Of a stretch of 64,000 nucleotides of DNA, positions 1 through 11,950 are shown one piece after another. Location of the stretch: NCBI GenBank assembly GCA_933228675.1, contig OW121743.1, forward strand, positions 110,417,468 through 110,481,467, read 5' to 3'. The notes beneath the pieces are model-generated. The model had not been told where the DNA came from. It saw only the letters and a program-made list of their open reading frames with translations, and searched no databases. Each line of letters starts with the position of its first letter. Position 1 is the stretch's first letter. A program made the position numbers and the translations under genes. This DNA is from Stomorhina lunata. Taxonomy: Eukaryota; Arthropoda; Insecta; Diptera; Rhiniidae.

Positions 1-1495
1 TTCTATATAAAAATCTTTCCAAAGAATTTTTTTTTTCTATATAAAAATTTTTCTATAGAAAATTTTTCGATACAAAAATATGGAAAATTTTTCGTTTTAA
101 AAATTTTTCCATAGAAAATTTTTCGTTAAAAAAATTTTTCTATAGAAAATTTTTCGTTAAAAAAATTTTTCTATAGAAAATTTTTTGTTAAAAAAATTTT
201 TCTATAGAACATTTTTCGTTAAAAAAATTTTAATAGAAAATTTTTCGTTAAAAATTTTTCTATAGAAAATTTTTCGTTAAAAAAATTTTTCTATAGAAAA
301 TTTTTCGTTAAAAAAAAATTTCTATAGAAAATTTTTCGTAAAAAAAAAATTTTCTATATAAAATTTTTCGTTAAAAAAAATTTTCTATAGAAAATTTTTC
401 GTTAAAAAAAATTTTCTATAGAAAATTTTTCGTTAAAAGAAATTTCTATAGAGAATTTTTCGTTAAAAAAAAAATTCTATAGAAAATTTTTAGTTAAAAA
501 AAATTTTCCGTTAAAAAAAAAAAAATCTATAGAAAATTTTACGTTAAAAAAATTTTTCTATAGAAAATTTTTCGTTAAAAAAATTTTTCTATAGAAAATT
601 TTTCGTTAAAAAAATTTTTCTATAGAAAATTTTTCGTTAAAAAAATTTTTCTATAGAAAATTTTTCGTTAAAAAAATTTTTCTATAGAAAATTTTTCGTT
701 AAAAAAATTTTTCTATAGAAAATTTTTCGTTAAAAAAATTTTTCTATAGAAAATTTTTCGTTAAAAAAATTTTTCTATAGAAAATTTTTCGTTAAAAAAA
801 TTTTTCTATAGAAAATTTTTCGTTAAAAAAATTTTTCTATAGAAAATTTTTCGTTAAAAAAAATTTTTCTATAGAAAATTTTTCGTTAAAAAAATTTTTC
901 TATAGAAAATTTTTCGTTAAAAAAATGTTTCTATAGAAAATTTTTTGATATAAAAATTTTTTCTATGGAAAATTTTTCGATATAAAAATTTTTCTTTAGA
1001 AAATTTTTCGATATAAAAATTTTTCTTTAGAAAATTTTTCGATATAAAAATTTTTCTATAGAAAATTTTTCGATATAAAAATTTTTTGAAATAAAAATTT
1101 TTGTATAGAAAATTTTTCGACATAAAACTTTTATATAGAAAATTTTTCGATATAAAAACTTTTGGTTATAAAAATTTTTCTAAAGTAAATTTTTCGTTAT
1201 AAAAAATTTTCTATATAAAAAAAAGTTTTCGAAATAAAAATTTTTATATAGAAAATTTTTCGAAATAAAAATTTTTATACAGAAAATTTTTCGAAACAAA
1301 CGTTTTTACATAGCAATTTTTTCTATAGAAAATTTTTTGAAATAATTATTTTTATATAGACATTTTTTCTAATTAACAATTTTTATATAGAAAATTGTTC
1401 TATATAAAAATTTTTCTAAATAAAATTTTTCGATACAAAAATTTTTCTACAGAAAATTTTTCGATATAAAAATTATTCTATAGAAAAAAAAACAA
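1..1495. repeat. Minisatellite array A, 31-bp unit
   Basis: Tandem array of a 31-bp unit made of the palindrome TTTTCTATAGAAAA plus a linker of the type TTTCGTTAAAAAAA. The period is visible as successive CGTT at 542, 573 and 604. Copies from about 540 to 930 are nearly identical; those from 930 to 1495 change to a GATATAAAAA linker and are much more diverged. The array is cut by the window start. Short open frames inside it, rich in F, I, K and N, are by-products of the repeat, not genes. Confidence 0.95.
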
Positions 1496-1735
1496 TAAAT
1501 TTCTAGCACAAAAGCAAACGTATTGCAAACTTTTAGGATATTCTCTAGAAAAATTGCAAGATTTTATATCTTTATTATTTTACATTCCAAAGAAGGTCAC
1601 ATCGTAATCAAGAAATAATCATTTGATATCCGATTTTGTAGGTGGCACTATCAAACTAGAATTTCCACTACAAAATAAAAAGTATTGCATAAATTAAGGG
1701 TGGGTAATGAAGGAAAAATTATAGTATATACCATT
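1491..1735 (+). repeat. Dispersed module M1, copy a
   Basis: A non-satellite segment directly after array A that aligns with 4369-4640 over its whole length. Shared landmarks are ACTTTTAGGATATTCTCTA, GAAGGTCA, a TATCCGATTTT block, AGAATTTCC followed by CTACAAAATAAAA, and the end AAATTATAGTATATA. There is no convincing open frame. Copy a has the array on its left and copy b has an array on its right, so the parent element may have been array-M1-array. Its class is unknown. Confidence 0.75.
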
Positions 1736-3159
1736 GGCGCATCACCATAATATCTCTCATAATTTTATCTCCTCCTGAAAACATAATTTCTATTGTCAAG
1801 TTTACGTTTTTTAATATATTTTTCATTTCACCCCTATGTGCTGCTTTGTGGAATATTGTAAAAAAATAAAATTAAAAATTATGCACCTTGAACAACTCCT
1901 GCCTAGTCCATATACTTTTTAGGTTACTACAATCAATATATTCCGGTTTCTTAAAGCCTCAGCTTATTAAGTGCTAATTAATTGAATGTTTTAAAGACAC
2001 ACCTTTATTTTGCTCAATTCAATAAACTTTTTTATAAAAAGCCACCTACAGTCAATTACTTTTTTTCTTCACAAAATATTTCCTTCAATTGCGTCCGTCT
2101 TAACCTACTTTAGCCAACATTGAAAAACAAAAAAATCCTAAAAAATTTTTACAACTATCATAAAGATATTAATAATTGTTAAACATTATCATAAATTAAG
2201 ACTCTGTTAATTATTTAAATTCCAAATAAAGACAAAAAAAAAATCGGCTAACAAGACAATTAACAAGAAAATCGTAAAGTGTTAAAAAGAGTTTTTTTCT
2301 TGCCAATATTTACTTTATTGACTTAAGAAATTCAGTTCCTTGTAAGAAAGAAGACTTAAAGGTGATCAGTTCACAAGGTGTTGTAAGGGTTGTAAGTAGG
2401 TTTAGGGATATATACAGATTCTTTGTTGAAGACAAGATTTTGAGTATGATATTTTTGCCTTAGAAATTAACACCTCTGCTAAAAAGCCCTTTTAAGTTTT
2501 ACCAACATACAACTCTTACAATACTTTTGTGAATTGTTTTAATATATTTGTTATATAAAGAGGTAAAAATTAACCAAAAAGAAAGCTTTCTGCCTGTTTT
2601 CAAAAGATCTTTAATCACAAGTTGATTATTATAATTAATCATCATCTCCTTCGTTATATCAATGCAAAAACAAACAGATATTATTAACAAACACTGACGT
2701 CACTTTAGGCCTTTAATTTGATATTGGCTGACGCTGATGGTCTTGTTCCACAGAGGATGTTTATGTCAGATTTAATTTGTCTTAGAGGCTACAGCATCAG
2801 TGTGCTAAGTTAATATTTACCCCAATAAGACGCATTATCTGGCTTTTGCTCTTATCAAAGTGATTAATGGCAAAGTTTTATTTTTAAATATGAATTTCAA
2901 AAGCTAAAATTATCTTAAGTTTAAAGGAAGTGGCTTATTTGTTATTAACACTATAAGATTTAATTGAAAATTGTAAATAATTAACAATTTCGTAATGTTA
3001 TTCTAAGTTTCATGCAGTTTTTTTTTGTCAGGTTAGTGCTAATTTTTTGTGTCTATAAAATTTGTTTGAGGTTTTATTTAACAAATTTGTTCAAATATTG
3101 TCATTGAAAATATCAAAGTTCATTACTAAGCGATTTTTATAATTGTAGAGAAATCGGTT
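1736..3159. other. AT-rich DNA without recognised features
   Basis: Non-satellite, AT-rich sequence with many poly(A)/poly(T) runs. The longest open frame is 63 codons (minus strand, 2499-2690) and shows no recognisable domain. No RNA gene or transposon end is apparent. Confidence 0.6.
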
Positions 3160-3348
3160 TGGCATAACATATCAAATTCTGCCTGGGTTCGAGCTGCAAT
3201 ATAGGCATAATTTTTGTAATTTTTGTAAATATAAATTTCTATTAAAAATGATTAATGCCTACAGAATTCTCTATCAGCGGTTAGCCCAACAGCATTTACA
3301 CGCCGTCGATGTAAAATGAATAAACTTGCCTGTAGAACAAAAAGCTTA
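3160..3348 (+). mobile_element. tRNA-derived SINE, 5'-truncated copy
   Basis: Shares two blocks with 27578-28066. One is GGCATAACATATCAAATT followed by a B-box-like GGGTTCGAG. The other is ACACGCCGTCGATGTAAAAT followed by a tail ending ACAAAAAGCTTA. This copy has lost the region of the A box, so it is probably truncated at its 5' end. The tRNA-like promoter plus a conserved unrelated body and tail is the layout of a tRNA-headed SINE. A tRNA gene is ruled out because no cloverleaf can be drawn. Confidence 0.6.
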
Positions 3349-4368
3349 AATATCACGTCAAGCAACAACAGATGGCGCAACTTCACTGTTCGAAAAATGT
3401 CATGCAATTAATGTGTTAAATAATATAAAACTTTATCTCTTATTTTTACCACTTTTTACCTCTAATATCCCCTTTTAAATGATATTGAATACACATTTAA
3501 TAATTTGTAATCTACTTTAAAATTGACAACGAACGGTGTCATCTCGGAAGCGAATTATAACAATTTGTTGTCAATTTTAAAATATTCAACAAATTTTGTC
3601 ATTTTGAATCCAAATCTCTTGCTAGTTTCTCTTACTTTAAAATTTCATTTAAATTTTTAAATAAAAATTCTCAATTCTAATAAGAATTATAACTCTTATC
3701 TCAATTCCCATATAAATTTTCATTACATCAATTAAAAACAAAAATATTATTTCACACCTTTGCAATAACAAAATTCGCTTTCGAAAAACAAAAGAACAAT
3801 ATGACATGACGTATTTCCTTGAAAACAAAAAATTAATAACAATTTTTATGAATGAAATGTATTTTCCGCCATATGCAAAATTTAATTACAAAAATTTTTA
3901 AATCAGTTTTTTTTTTCTCTAAAACTTTATCAATGAGCTGACGTTTTGTGCTGTTAATTAATTGCCAACTTCCTTTAAAAAAAAAAGTTTTGGACAAAGA
4001 GAAAAAAATTTAAAAAAAATTTCGTTCTAAATTTAAATTTAAACGGAGAAATATTACAAAGTCTAGCACAAATATGTTAATTTTTAAAATCAATATTATT
4101 TTGCGAGTTATGGCGAAATTAGTTAAGATTTTGCAATTTTATTTGCGAAATTATTTAAACAATTTATTAGAGTTAATTTAGCTTTTTATGCCTTTAAACA
4201 ATAAACAATTTTATTTTATTTGAAAAAAACTAAAAAGTTAAATATATTTTTCGTCAATATAACCACTATTTCGTCAATACAACGAAATTTGGTATCAAAA
4301 ATCAATTATATATCTCTTATTTCAAATAATATACGAATTTTAAATATGATAACTCCGAATTTAATGAA
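3349..4368. other. AT-rich DNA without recognised features
   Basis: Non-satellite AT-rich sequence. A short inverted pair, AAAATTGACAACGAA near 3520 and TTGTTGTCAATTTTAAA near 3570, could form a weak hairpin. No gene is seen. Confidence 0.5.
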
Positions 4369-4640
4369 AACTATTAATTTCTAATACAAAAAAGAAAGTA
4401 CTGCATACTTTTAGGATATTCTCTAAAAACAGTGCAGGATTTAATGTAAATATTATACATATTATATTACATCTCATAGAAGGTCATGTCTCGAACAACA
4501 AATTATCATTTTTATCCGATTTTAAAGGATGAACTATAAATAAAATTCTTTCAAATTAGAATTTCCGCTACAAAATAAAAGATATTGCATACTTTTAGGA
4601 TGTGTACTGATGGAAAATTATAGTATATACTATAAAAAAT
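4369..4640 (+). repeat. Dispersed module M1, copy b
   Basis: Second copy of the segment at 1491-1735, in the same orientation and recognisable by the same ordered landmarks with small indels. Its right end AAATTATAGTATATA runs straight into array B. In copy a the corresponding end runs into unrelated sequence, so this boundary of the module is well defined. Confidence 0.75.
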
Positions 4641-7640
4641 TTTATATGAAAAATTTTCTATAAAAAATTTTTATATGAAAAATTTTCTATAAAAAATGTT
4701 TATATGAAAAAATTTTTATATGAAAAAATTTCTACAAAAAATTTTTATGTGAAAAAATTTCTACAAAAAATTTTTATGTGAAAAAATTTCTACAAAAAAT
4801 TTTTAATTGAAAAAATTTATATAAAAAATTTTTATATTAAAAATTTTCTACAAAAAAATTTTATATGAAAAATTTTTATATGAAAAATTTTTATATGAAA
4901 AAATTTATATAAAAAATTTTTTATATGAAAAAATTTATATAAAAAATTTTATATGAAAAAATTTCTACAAAAAATTTTTATATGAAAAAATTTCTATAAA
5001 AAATTTTTATATGAAAAATTTTCTGTAAAAAATTGTATACATGAAAAATTTCCTGTAAACAATTTTATATATGAAAAATTTTCTTTTAAAAAATTTTATA
5101 TATGAAAAATTTTCTATAAAAAAATTTTTTATCGAAAATTTTTCATATCAAAATTTTTTATAGAAAAATGAAAATTGGAAAGTAAATTATGGAGAAAAAC
5201 TGAATTATTTTTGAACGCGGCTAGTGGATTGCAAAAATTTTCATATTAAAATTTTCTATATAAAATTTTTCATATAAAAATTTTTATATGAAAAATTGTC
5301 TATAAAAAATTGGTATATAAAAATTTTTCTATGAAAAGTTTTCTATAAAAAATTTTCTATAAAAATTTTGTATAAAAATAGTTATATGAAAAATATTCTA
5401 TAAAAATTTTTATACCAAAAATTTTCTATAAAAATTTTTTATTTAATTTTATTCTAAAAATTTTTATATAAAAAATGTTCTATAAGAAATTTTTATATGA
5501 AAAATTTTATATATAAAATTTTCTATCAAAAATTTTAATATGAAAAATTTTCTATAAAAAAATTTTATATGAAAAATTTTCTTTAAAAAATTTGTATATT
5601 AAAAATTTTCTATAACAAATTTTTATAGAAAATTTTTCAATTGAAAATTTTTTATAGAAATATTTTCATATTAAAATTGTTTATAGAAAAATTTCATATA
5701 AAAATTTTTATATGAAAAATTTTCTATAAAAAAATTTTATATAAATTATTTTCTATAAAAATTTTTTATTTAAATTTTCTATAAAAAATTAATATATGAA
5801 CAATTTTCTATAAAAATTTTGATATGAAAAATTTTGTAAAAAAAATTTCGATACGAAAAATTAAAAAAAAAAAACATAATATGAAAAATTTTATATAAAA
5901 AATTTTTACATGAAAAATTTTCTATAAAAAATTTGTATATGAAAAATTTTCTATAAAAAATTTTTATATGAAAAATTTTCAGTAAAAAATTTTTATCAAA
6001 AAATAACAAATTTATATGAAAAATTTTGTATAAAAAATTTTTATATCAAAAATTTTCTATAAAAATATTTAATATGAAAAATTTTCTATAAAAAATTTTT
6101 ATATGAAAAATTTTTCCATGTGGAAAATTTTTATATGAAAAATTTTTTACAAAAAATTTTGATATGAAAAATTTTCTATAAAAAATTTTTATATGAAAAA
6201 TTTTCTATTAAAAAATTTTTATATGAAAAATTTTCTATAAAAAATTTTCATATGAAAAATTTTCTATAAAAAATTTTTATATGAAAAATTTTTGTTTTTG
6301 AAAAATTTTCTATAAAAAATTTGTATATGAAAAATTTTCTGCAAAAAATAAAAAATTTTATATATACAAATTTTTTATAAAAATTTTTTATTTTTATATA
6401 TAAAAATTTTTTATAGAAAATATTTCATATAGAAATTTTTTATAGAAAATTTTTCATATACAAATTTTTTATAGAAAATTTTTCAAACAAAATTTTTTCA
6501 TATAAAAATTTTTTATAGACAATTTTTGATATAAAAATTTTTTATACAAAATTTTTCATAAAAATTTTTTACTGAAAATTTTTATATCAAAAATTGTCTA
6601 TAAAAAATTTTTATATGAAAAATTTTTGTTTGAAAAATTTTCTATAAAAAATTTGTATATGAAAAATTTTCTATAAAAAATTTCTATATGAAATATTTTC
6701 TATAAAAAAATTTTATATGAAAAATTATCTATAAAAATCTTTTATATGAAAAATTGTCTATAAAAAATTTTTATAAAAAATTTTTATATATAAAATTTTT
6801 TATACAAAATTTTTATTTGAACGATTTTTTATAAAAAATTTGTATATAAAAATTTTCGATAAAAAATTTTCATATGAAAAATTTTCTATAAAAAAATTTA
6901 TATGAAAAATCTTCTATAAAAAAGTTTTATATGAAAAATTTTCTATAAAAAATTTTTAAATAAAAAATTTTTATATAAAAAATTTTTATATGAAAAATTT
7001 TCTATAAAAAATTTTTAAATAAAAAATTTTCTATAAAAATCTTTTATATGAAAAATTTTCTTTAATAAATTTTTACATGAAAAATTTCTATAAAAGATTC
7101 TATAGAAAATTTTTATATGAAAAATTTTCTATAAAAAATTTTTATATGAAAAATTTTCTATAAAAAATTTGTATATGAAAAATTTTCGATAAAAAAAAAA
7201 AAAAAAATTTTTATATGAAAAATTTTCTATAAAAAATTTTTATATGAAAAATTTTCTATAAAAAATTTTTATATGAAAAATTTTCTATAGAAAATTTTTA
7301 TATGAAAAATTTTCTATAAAAAATTTTTATATGAAAAATTTTTATATAAAAAAATTTTTATATGAAAAATTTTTATATAAAAAATTTTTATATGAAAAAT
7401 TTTTTATAAAAAATTTTGATTTGAAAAATTTTTTATAAAAAATTTTGATTTGAAAAATTTTTTATAAAAAATTTTGATATGAAAAATTTTCTATTAAAAA
7501 ATTTTGATATGAAAAATTTTCTATTAAAAAATTTTTATATAAAAATTTTCTATAAAAAATTTTTATATGAAAAATTTTCTATAAAAAATTTTTATATGAA
7601 AAATTTTCTATAAAAAATTTTTATATGAAAAATTTTTGTT
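4641..7640. repeat. Minisatellite array B, 29-bp unit
   Basis: About 3 kb of a 29-bp repeat with units of the form TATATGAAAAA plus TTTTCTATAAAAAATTTT (spacing seen at 7213 and 7242). The palindrome is reduced here to CTATAAAA. Homogeneity is highest from 6050 to 7640. A short non-repeat spacer around 5165-5225 (with GAACGCGGCTAGTGG) interrupts the array. The 76-codon minus-strand frame at 5779-6009 is repeat-derived. Confidence 0.93.
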
Positions 7641-9099
7641 TGAAAAGAAAAGAATTTTGTGTTGAAAAAATTGGTTGATAGACATTATTGAATGTAGCCT
7701 CTCGATTTGGTCTTTGTATAATGATCATGGGATCGTTCCCAGTTGGGAATTAAAAATATTTTAAGACCTTAAATTGTTATTAGTTATTTAATGTCTTCTA
7801 AAACTCATGCATATTGTATGCAAATTTCCTAATAAATTATTAGCAAAATGAAATACTCGTGTTAATCTTAATTACTCTGAATACTGACTAGTTTTAATAA
7901 AAAATACATTTTTTCCGAACTCAAAAGACGTATTAGCATAATTGAATATTAAAAAAAAAAAAAATTTTATAGATTTTTTTTCAAAATTTTTATAGATTTG
8001 TTTTTGAGGCAAAAAAAATTTTTGCACCAAAAAAAAGACCTTAAAGAAATTTTTTGCTGCTTTCTGAAAATTTTAAACAAAAAATAGCGACAAATTTGTT
8101 TAACTCTAATATTTAAAACAAATATATAACACAAAATGTACAACCAAAAAAAAAAAACGGTGTCTTATTAACAAACAAATAGCAAAAAAGTACAAAAAAA
8201 TAATTTAAATAAATAAATAAATATTACTCATACGTCGTGAGAGTTTGATTTGGAAATTATCGTCAAGTAATGGACAAGTGCACAAAACAAGCAGCAGAAA
8301 ATTAATTGAAGTGGGGGAATAAACAAAAAAAAGTACAAAGTAAAAAAAAAAGAAATTATAATTTTATGAATTTTTTTTTAGATATTTATTTGTTATTTAA
8401 ATTAAATGGTGTTTATTAGAGATATCGCTAATTTTTGAGAAGAGTCAAGAAAATAATCAATATTACTCATACGTAACATTACCTATATTAACAAATTAGG
8501 TCTTTTTACTTAAAGAAATTGCGTTTTAATGAATTTTGAATAATTTAATTTTTTTTTTTTCAGCACTAAAAAAAATTTAAGAAAAAGGTAAGTTTTTGTT
8601 TATTTTACTTTTCAATAAATTTTTATAGAATTTTTAGTTAAACCCAAATTCAAGTGTTAGTATTTAAGTTTTTGTTTAAGATAATGAAAAAAGTGTTTAC
8701 TTTTTTCTAATTGTGTAAGGTCTTTAGAATATATAACATCAAAAATCGTTCAGCTAAAAATAATTTATTATAAGTTATTATAAAAGCAGTAAAAAGCCAT
8801 AAAAAAATTAAATCTTTTCTTTCAGCAAAATTTGTTTTTATTAAAAAAAACATTTTTTTCCGCTAGAGGACGCTTTAATTTTCATGTAAAAATTAAAAAT
8901 ATCAAAAAAATGTAATGTAATCTAATGCAATGTAAATGTAATGTAAAAATACAAATCCAAATTTAATTCCCTTTTCAAAACTGGCTCAAGCATTTAAATC
9001 GGTTCACCCATTCTATTTTAATAGAACTTTTTATGATAGTATTACGTTACAAGTCCTTCGAATCTTTAAAATCGATTTTCTTAAAATTCTGACTGATTT
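7641..9099. other. AT-rich DNA; one pair of good splice-like sites
   Basis: Non-satellite sequence with many poly(A) stretches and no coding signal. A long pyrimidine tract ending in CAG (8549-8563) and a consensus donor AAG/GTAAGT (8585-8593) bracket 24 bases. This could be a microexon but is equally possible by chance in such AT-rich DNA. Confidence 0.4.
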
Positions 9100-9428
9100 T
9101 GTCGTACTGTGTAATCTGATCTTTTACCTTTGATTAACAAACATAATTCGTAATGATTGTGTTTGTAAAATAGGTTAATAATGTGAGGTTTTCGATCTGT
9201 CTAAAAGTAGGGATACTCATTATAAAGATGATGGCCTAACAAATCATCGAAACGTGTCGAGGAATTGTTTGTCTCCATAAACTTTTTTTTTTGGCTTTTA
9301 TCAATAAATTGTCTATTACATTAATAAAAAAATGTAATAGACTGGGATCAAGTGTGAATAATTTTCTTTAATAAATTTTCTTAAATAATATTTACTTTCC
9401 CGACAATTTTGTTATTTTTTGAAATTTT
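9100..9428 (+). mobile_element. Long-inverted-repeat MITE, copy 1 (left arm lost)
   Basis: Aligns with 20236-20605 through the internal block ACAAACATAATTCGTAATGA, GATCTGTCTAAAAGTAGGGA and ATCGAAACGTGTCGAGGA. Its right arm, ATGTAATAGACTGGGATCAA followed by about 70 more bases to a terminus with TTGTTATTTTTTGAAA, is the reverse complement of the left arms of the copies at 20236 and 61977. The left arm is missing. No coding capacity; probably non-autonomous. Confidence 0.75.
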
Positions 9429-9784
9429 CATAAACTTTTCTCATTTTACAATATTTTTTCAAGAAAACCTGGTCACCTTAAATTTTTATTTATTTTCTAG
9501 ATTTTTTCTAATTTCGCTTTTGTTATTGAATATATGTATATTTTTTTTTTAGAAAAAAAAATCACACACCAAACGTGTGTTTTTAACACATTTTCCAATT
9601 ATTTTTTTTTGTTAAAGTGTTTTCTCTCACCGGTTATCAAATAGTATTTAAAAAAAAAAATAATAATGTAAATACAAAGTAAGTAATTAGAAATGAAGGA
9701 AAATAAAAGTAATTTAACTTAAACAAAAATAATGACAAATCTGTAGGAAAAAAGCAACAAAGGGCGCCGTCCTGACCTAGCAAA

Positions 9785-10262
9785 AATAATTTGTTTAAGA
9801 TAGAATTTTCGCAAATTAGAAAGATACTATCATAAATAACCTATTTTTGAGAGATATTGCGATTAATACAATAAACATGAACTTACTGTAAGATAAACTT
9901 AGCAAATCGACTGATTAAATTCTTAAAATCGGTTCAATAGTTTTCGAGATATAGAAGAATTTTCTATGATATTAAATCTCAAATTAAAACGATACTACAT
10001 AAATATTAGTAGTATTACAATAAACTTGAATTCACTGTAAAATAAACTGAGAAAATCGACATTTCAATTTTTTAAAATCGGTTCATTAGTTTTCGAGATA
10101 TAGAAAAATTTTCTAAGTTATCGCAAATTAGAAAGGTACTACCATAAATAACTAGTTTTTGGCAGATATTGGGAGTAACACAATAAACGTGAACTCACTG
10201 TTAGATGCAAATCAACATATAAAATTCCTAAAATCGGTTTATTAATTTTCGAGATATACCCC
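9785..10262. repeat. Tandem repeat of about 150 bp, three units
   Basis: Three direct units, each ending in a block close to AAAATCGGTTCAATAGTTTT followed by CGAGATATA. The block's GGTT is at 9931, 10080 and 10236. The units also share AAATTAGAAAG, ACTACCATAAATAAC-like and ACAATAAACNTGAA segments. Copies are diverged and have no common open frame. Confidence 0.8.
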
Positions 10263-11029
10263 CTAACTTATAATCAAAAAATAAAGCTACAGTTAGCTTA
10301 TAAATTTTCCATATAAATTTTATATTATAAGAATTTGATAAATTTAAAATTTGTTTATGAATTGGGGGGTTAGACTTTGATTCATAAATTGAACAATTGG
10401 ATTAAGCTCACTTTTTTATAAAAAAAAAATTGACTCATGACTAAAATGCTTAAACCTTTGTCAGATTTAAAAAAGTTAAAACTCAAGAAAGCAAAAAAAA
10501 AATCATTTTCTTTATGTTTTCGGTTTATAAATTTTCGAGATATGGGCGATAAAATAATTAGAAAACGCTAATAAGCGACCTATGCCAAGCAGATCAACAG
10601 AATATTTTTCCTGCATTATAAATGTTATGGAAATCTTTAAAAACGGTCTAAAAGCTATTGAGATGTAGACGATAAATAAATACACGTATTAATAACCGTC
10701 TTTAAAGAGAACTTCAACAGCAGTTGAAGTTACCACCGATAACTAAGAAAACCAACAGATTATTTTCTCTTGTCCGAAGAATTCATAAAAATCATTTTCA
10801 AAGTTTCCGAGATATGATCAAAAGAACACAAAAATGTATATAAAAATCATTTATAAAAATGGAGTCATGATAAAAAAGTTAAAAGTAAAAAAAAAAAAAT
10901 AACATGAAACTTAGAAAAGCAATGTTTATTTTAGGTTAGTTTTGTCGAACAAAGCATTAAATCGGTTCAAAAAAAATTTCGAGTTATAGGCGAACAAAAT
11001 TAAAAAGAATGTTATGAAAAAAATGTAAA
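10263..11029. other. Degenerate repeat-derived sequence
   Basis: Holds several further decayed occurrences of the CGGTT...TTTCGAGATAT phrase (near 10525, 10650, 10810 and 10960) separated by AT-rich DNA. It is probably old copies of the same repeats as its neighbours. No gene is seen. Confidence 0.5.
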
Positions 11030-11500
11030 TTAAACTAACTAATTTATCCAATATCATTGAAATAGACATTAATGAATTAAGAACGAATACAATTGTTTTG
11101 TGTGATCAAAGTTTTTGGAGTTATTGACAATATAAAAACTGGCGAATTTTTTTAAAATTGAGATTTTTGAAGAGGTTGTGCTAGATATGTTACCATATTT
11201 TGAAAACTACTTATCCAATTATATTGAAAAATATATTAATAAATTAAGAACAAAATTGCCCTATAGCCGTGCTAATACAAGTTTTTTGTGTGATAACGGT
11301 TTTGGAGTTATTGACAAAACAGAAACTTGCCAATTTTTTAAATTTGAGATTTTTGAGGAGGTTGTCCTAGATATATTACCAAATTTTGAAAAAGACTTGT
11401 CCAATTGTATTGAATTAAGAGCTAAATTGCTTTGGCAGTGTTAACACATTTTTTTTGTGTGATTAATGGTTTTGGAGTTATTTACATTGCAATTAAAAAA
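11030..11500 (-). repeat. Tandem repeat of about 180 bp, inverted relative of the 22-24 kb satellite
   Basis: Direct units marked by GGAGTTATTGACA or a variant at 11117, 11304 and 11474. Read on the minus strand they match the satellite at 22090-24390 in order: a TCACAC block, AAAACTTGTGTTAGCACG, ATTTTATTCTTAAT, AGTGGTTTTCA with ATATGG, and CAACCTCTTCAAAAAT. The 88-codon plus-strand open frame at 11178-11444 lies wholly inside the repeats, so it is not called as a gene. Confidence 0.8.
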
Positions 11501-11950
11501 AAAGTTTTTTAAAAAATCAAAAAAAAAAAAATTTTTTTTTCAAAATTCATAAAAAAATCGAAAATGCCAAAAGCTTACCATTGTTACTCGACGCTCGTGA
11601 ATTAAGTATTATTTTATTGTTAATTTATTGCGAAATACCAATTTTAGCGAAAAAAGTTTTTTTTTTCAAAAAATTAAACTTTCCTGAGACTTGACCATGA
11701 AACATTTATTTGATTTAAGGAAAATTTTGGGTACCTCCCAAACAATTTTCTTTCCGGAATATTGTTTTACGTTCCTTGAAGCCACTAATTTGTTTTTAAC
11801 TTTATGAAATTTCACACAGACATTTTTTTTTGCAATAGGACCATTTCTTTTGAAATTGACCAAAATCTATACATTATTTCTGGTACCTCCCATAGGTCTT
11901 ATTTCTCGAAATTGAGATTTAAGCCACAAATTTCAGTATATTTTGATGAA
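11501..11950 (-). repeat. Dispersed repeat shared with 21.3-22.0 kb
   Basis: The minus strand from about 11870 to 11690 aligns with the plus strand at about 21800-21960. Common features are a GGNCCTATTG block, AAATTTCATA, a GTGGCTTNNAGGAACGTAAA block and GAAAATTGTTTGGGAGGTA. A 65-codon open frame (11666-11863, minus) covers the block. The other copy translates similarly (NGPI..., CxKFH, RNVK, KKIVWEV) but contains a stop. It is probably an old repeat with fortuitous or relict coding. Confidence 0.7.

Noticed and set aside
1..1495. CRISPR array (regular repeats with variable linkers)
   Set aside because: The repeat and linker are both repeated, there are no unique spacers and no cas genes, and the DNA is eukaryotic.
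11178..11444. 88-codon plus-strand frame
   Set aside because: Lies across two units of a tandem repeat that is homologous, inverted, to a non-coding satellite at 22-24 kb; repeated residues mirror the DNA repeat.
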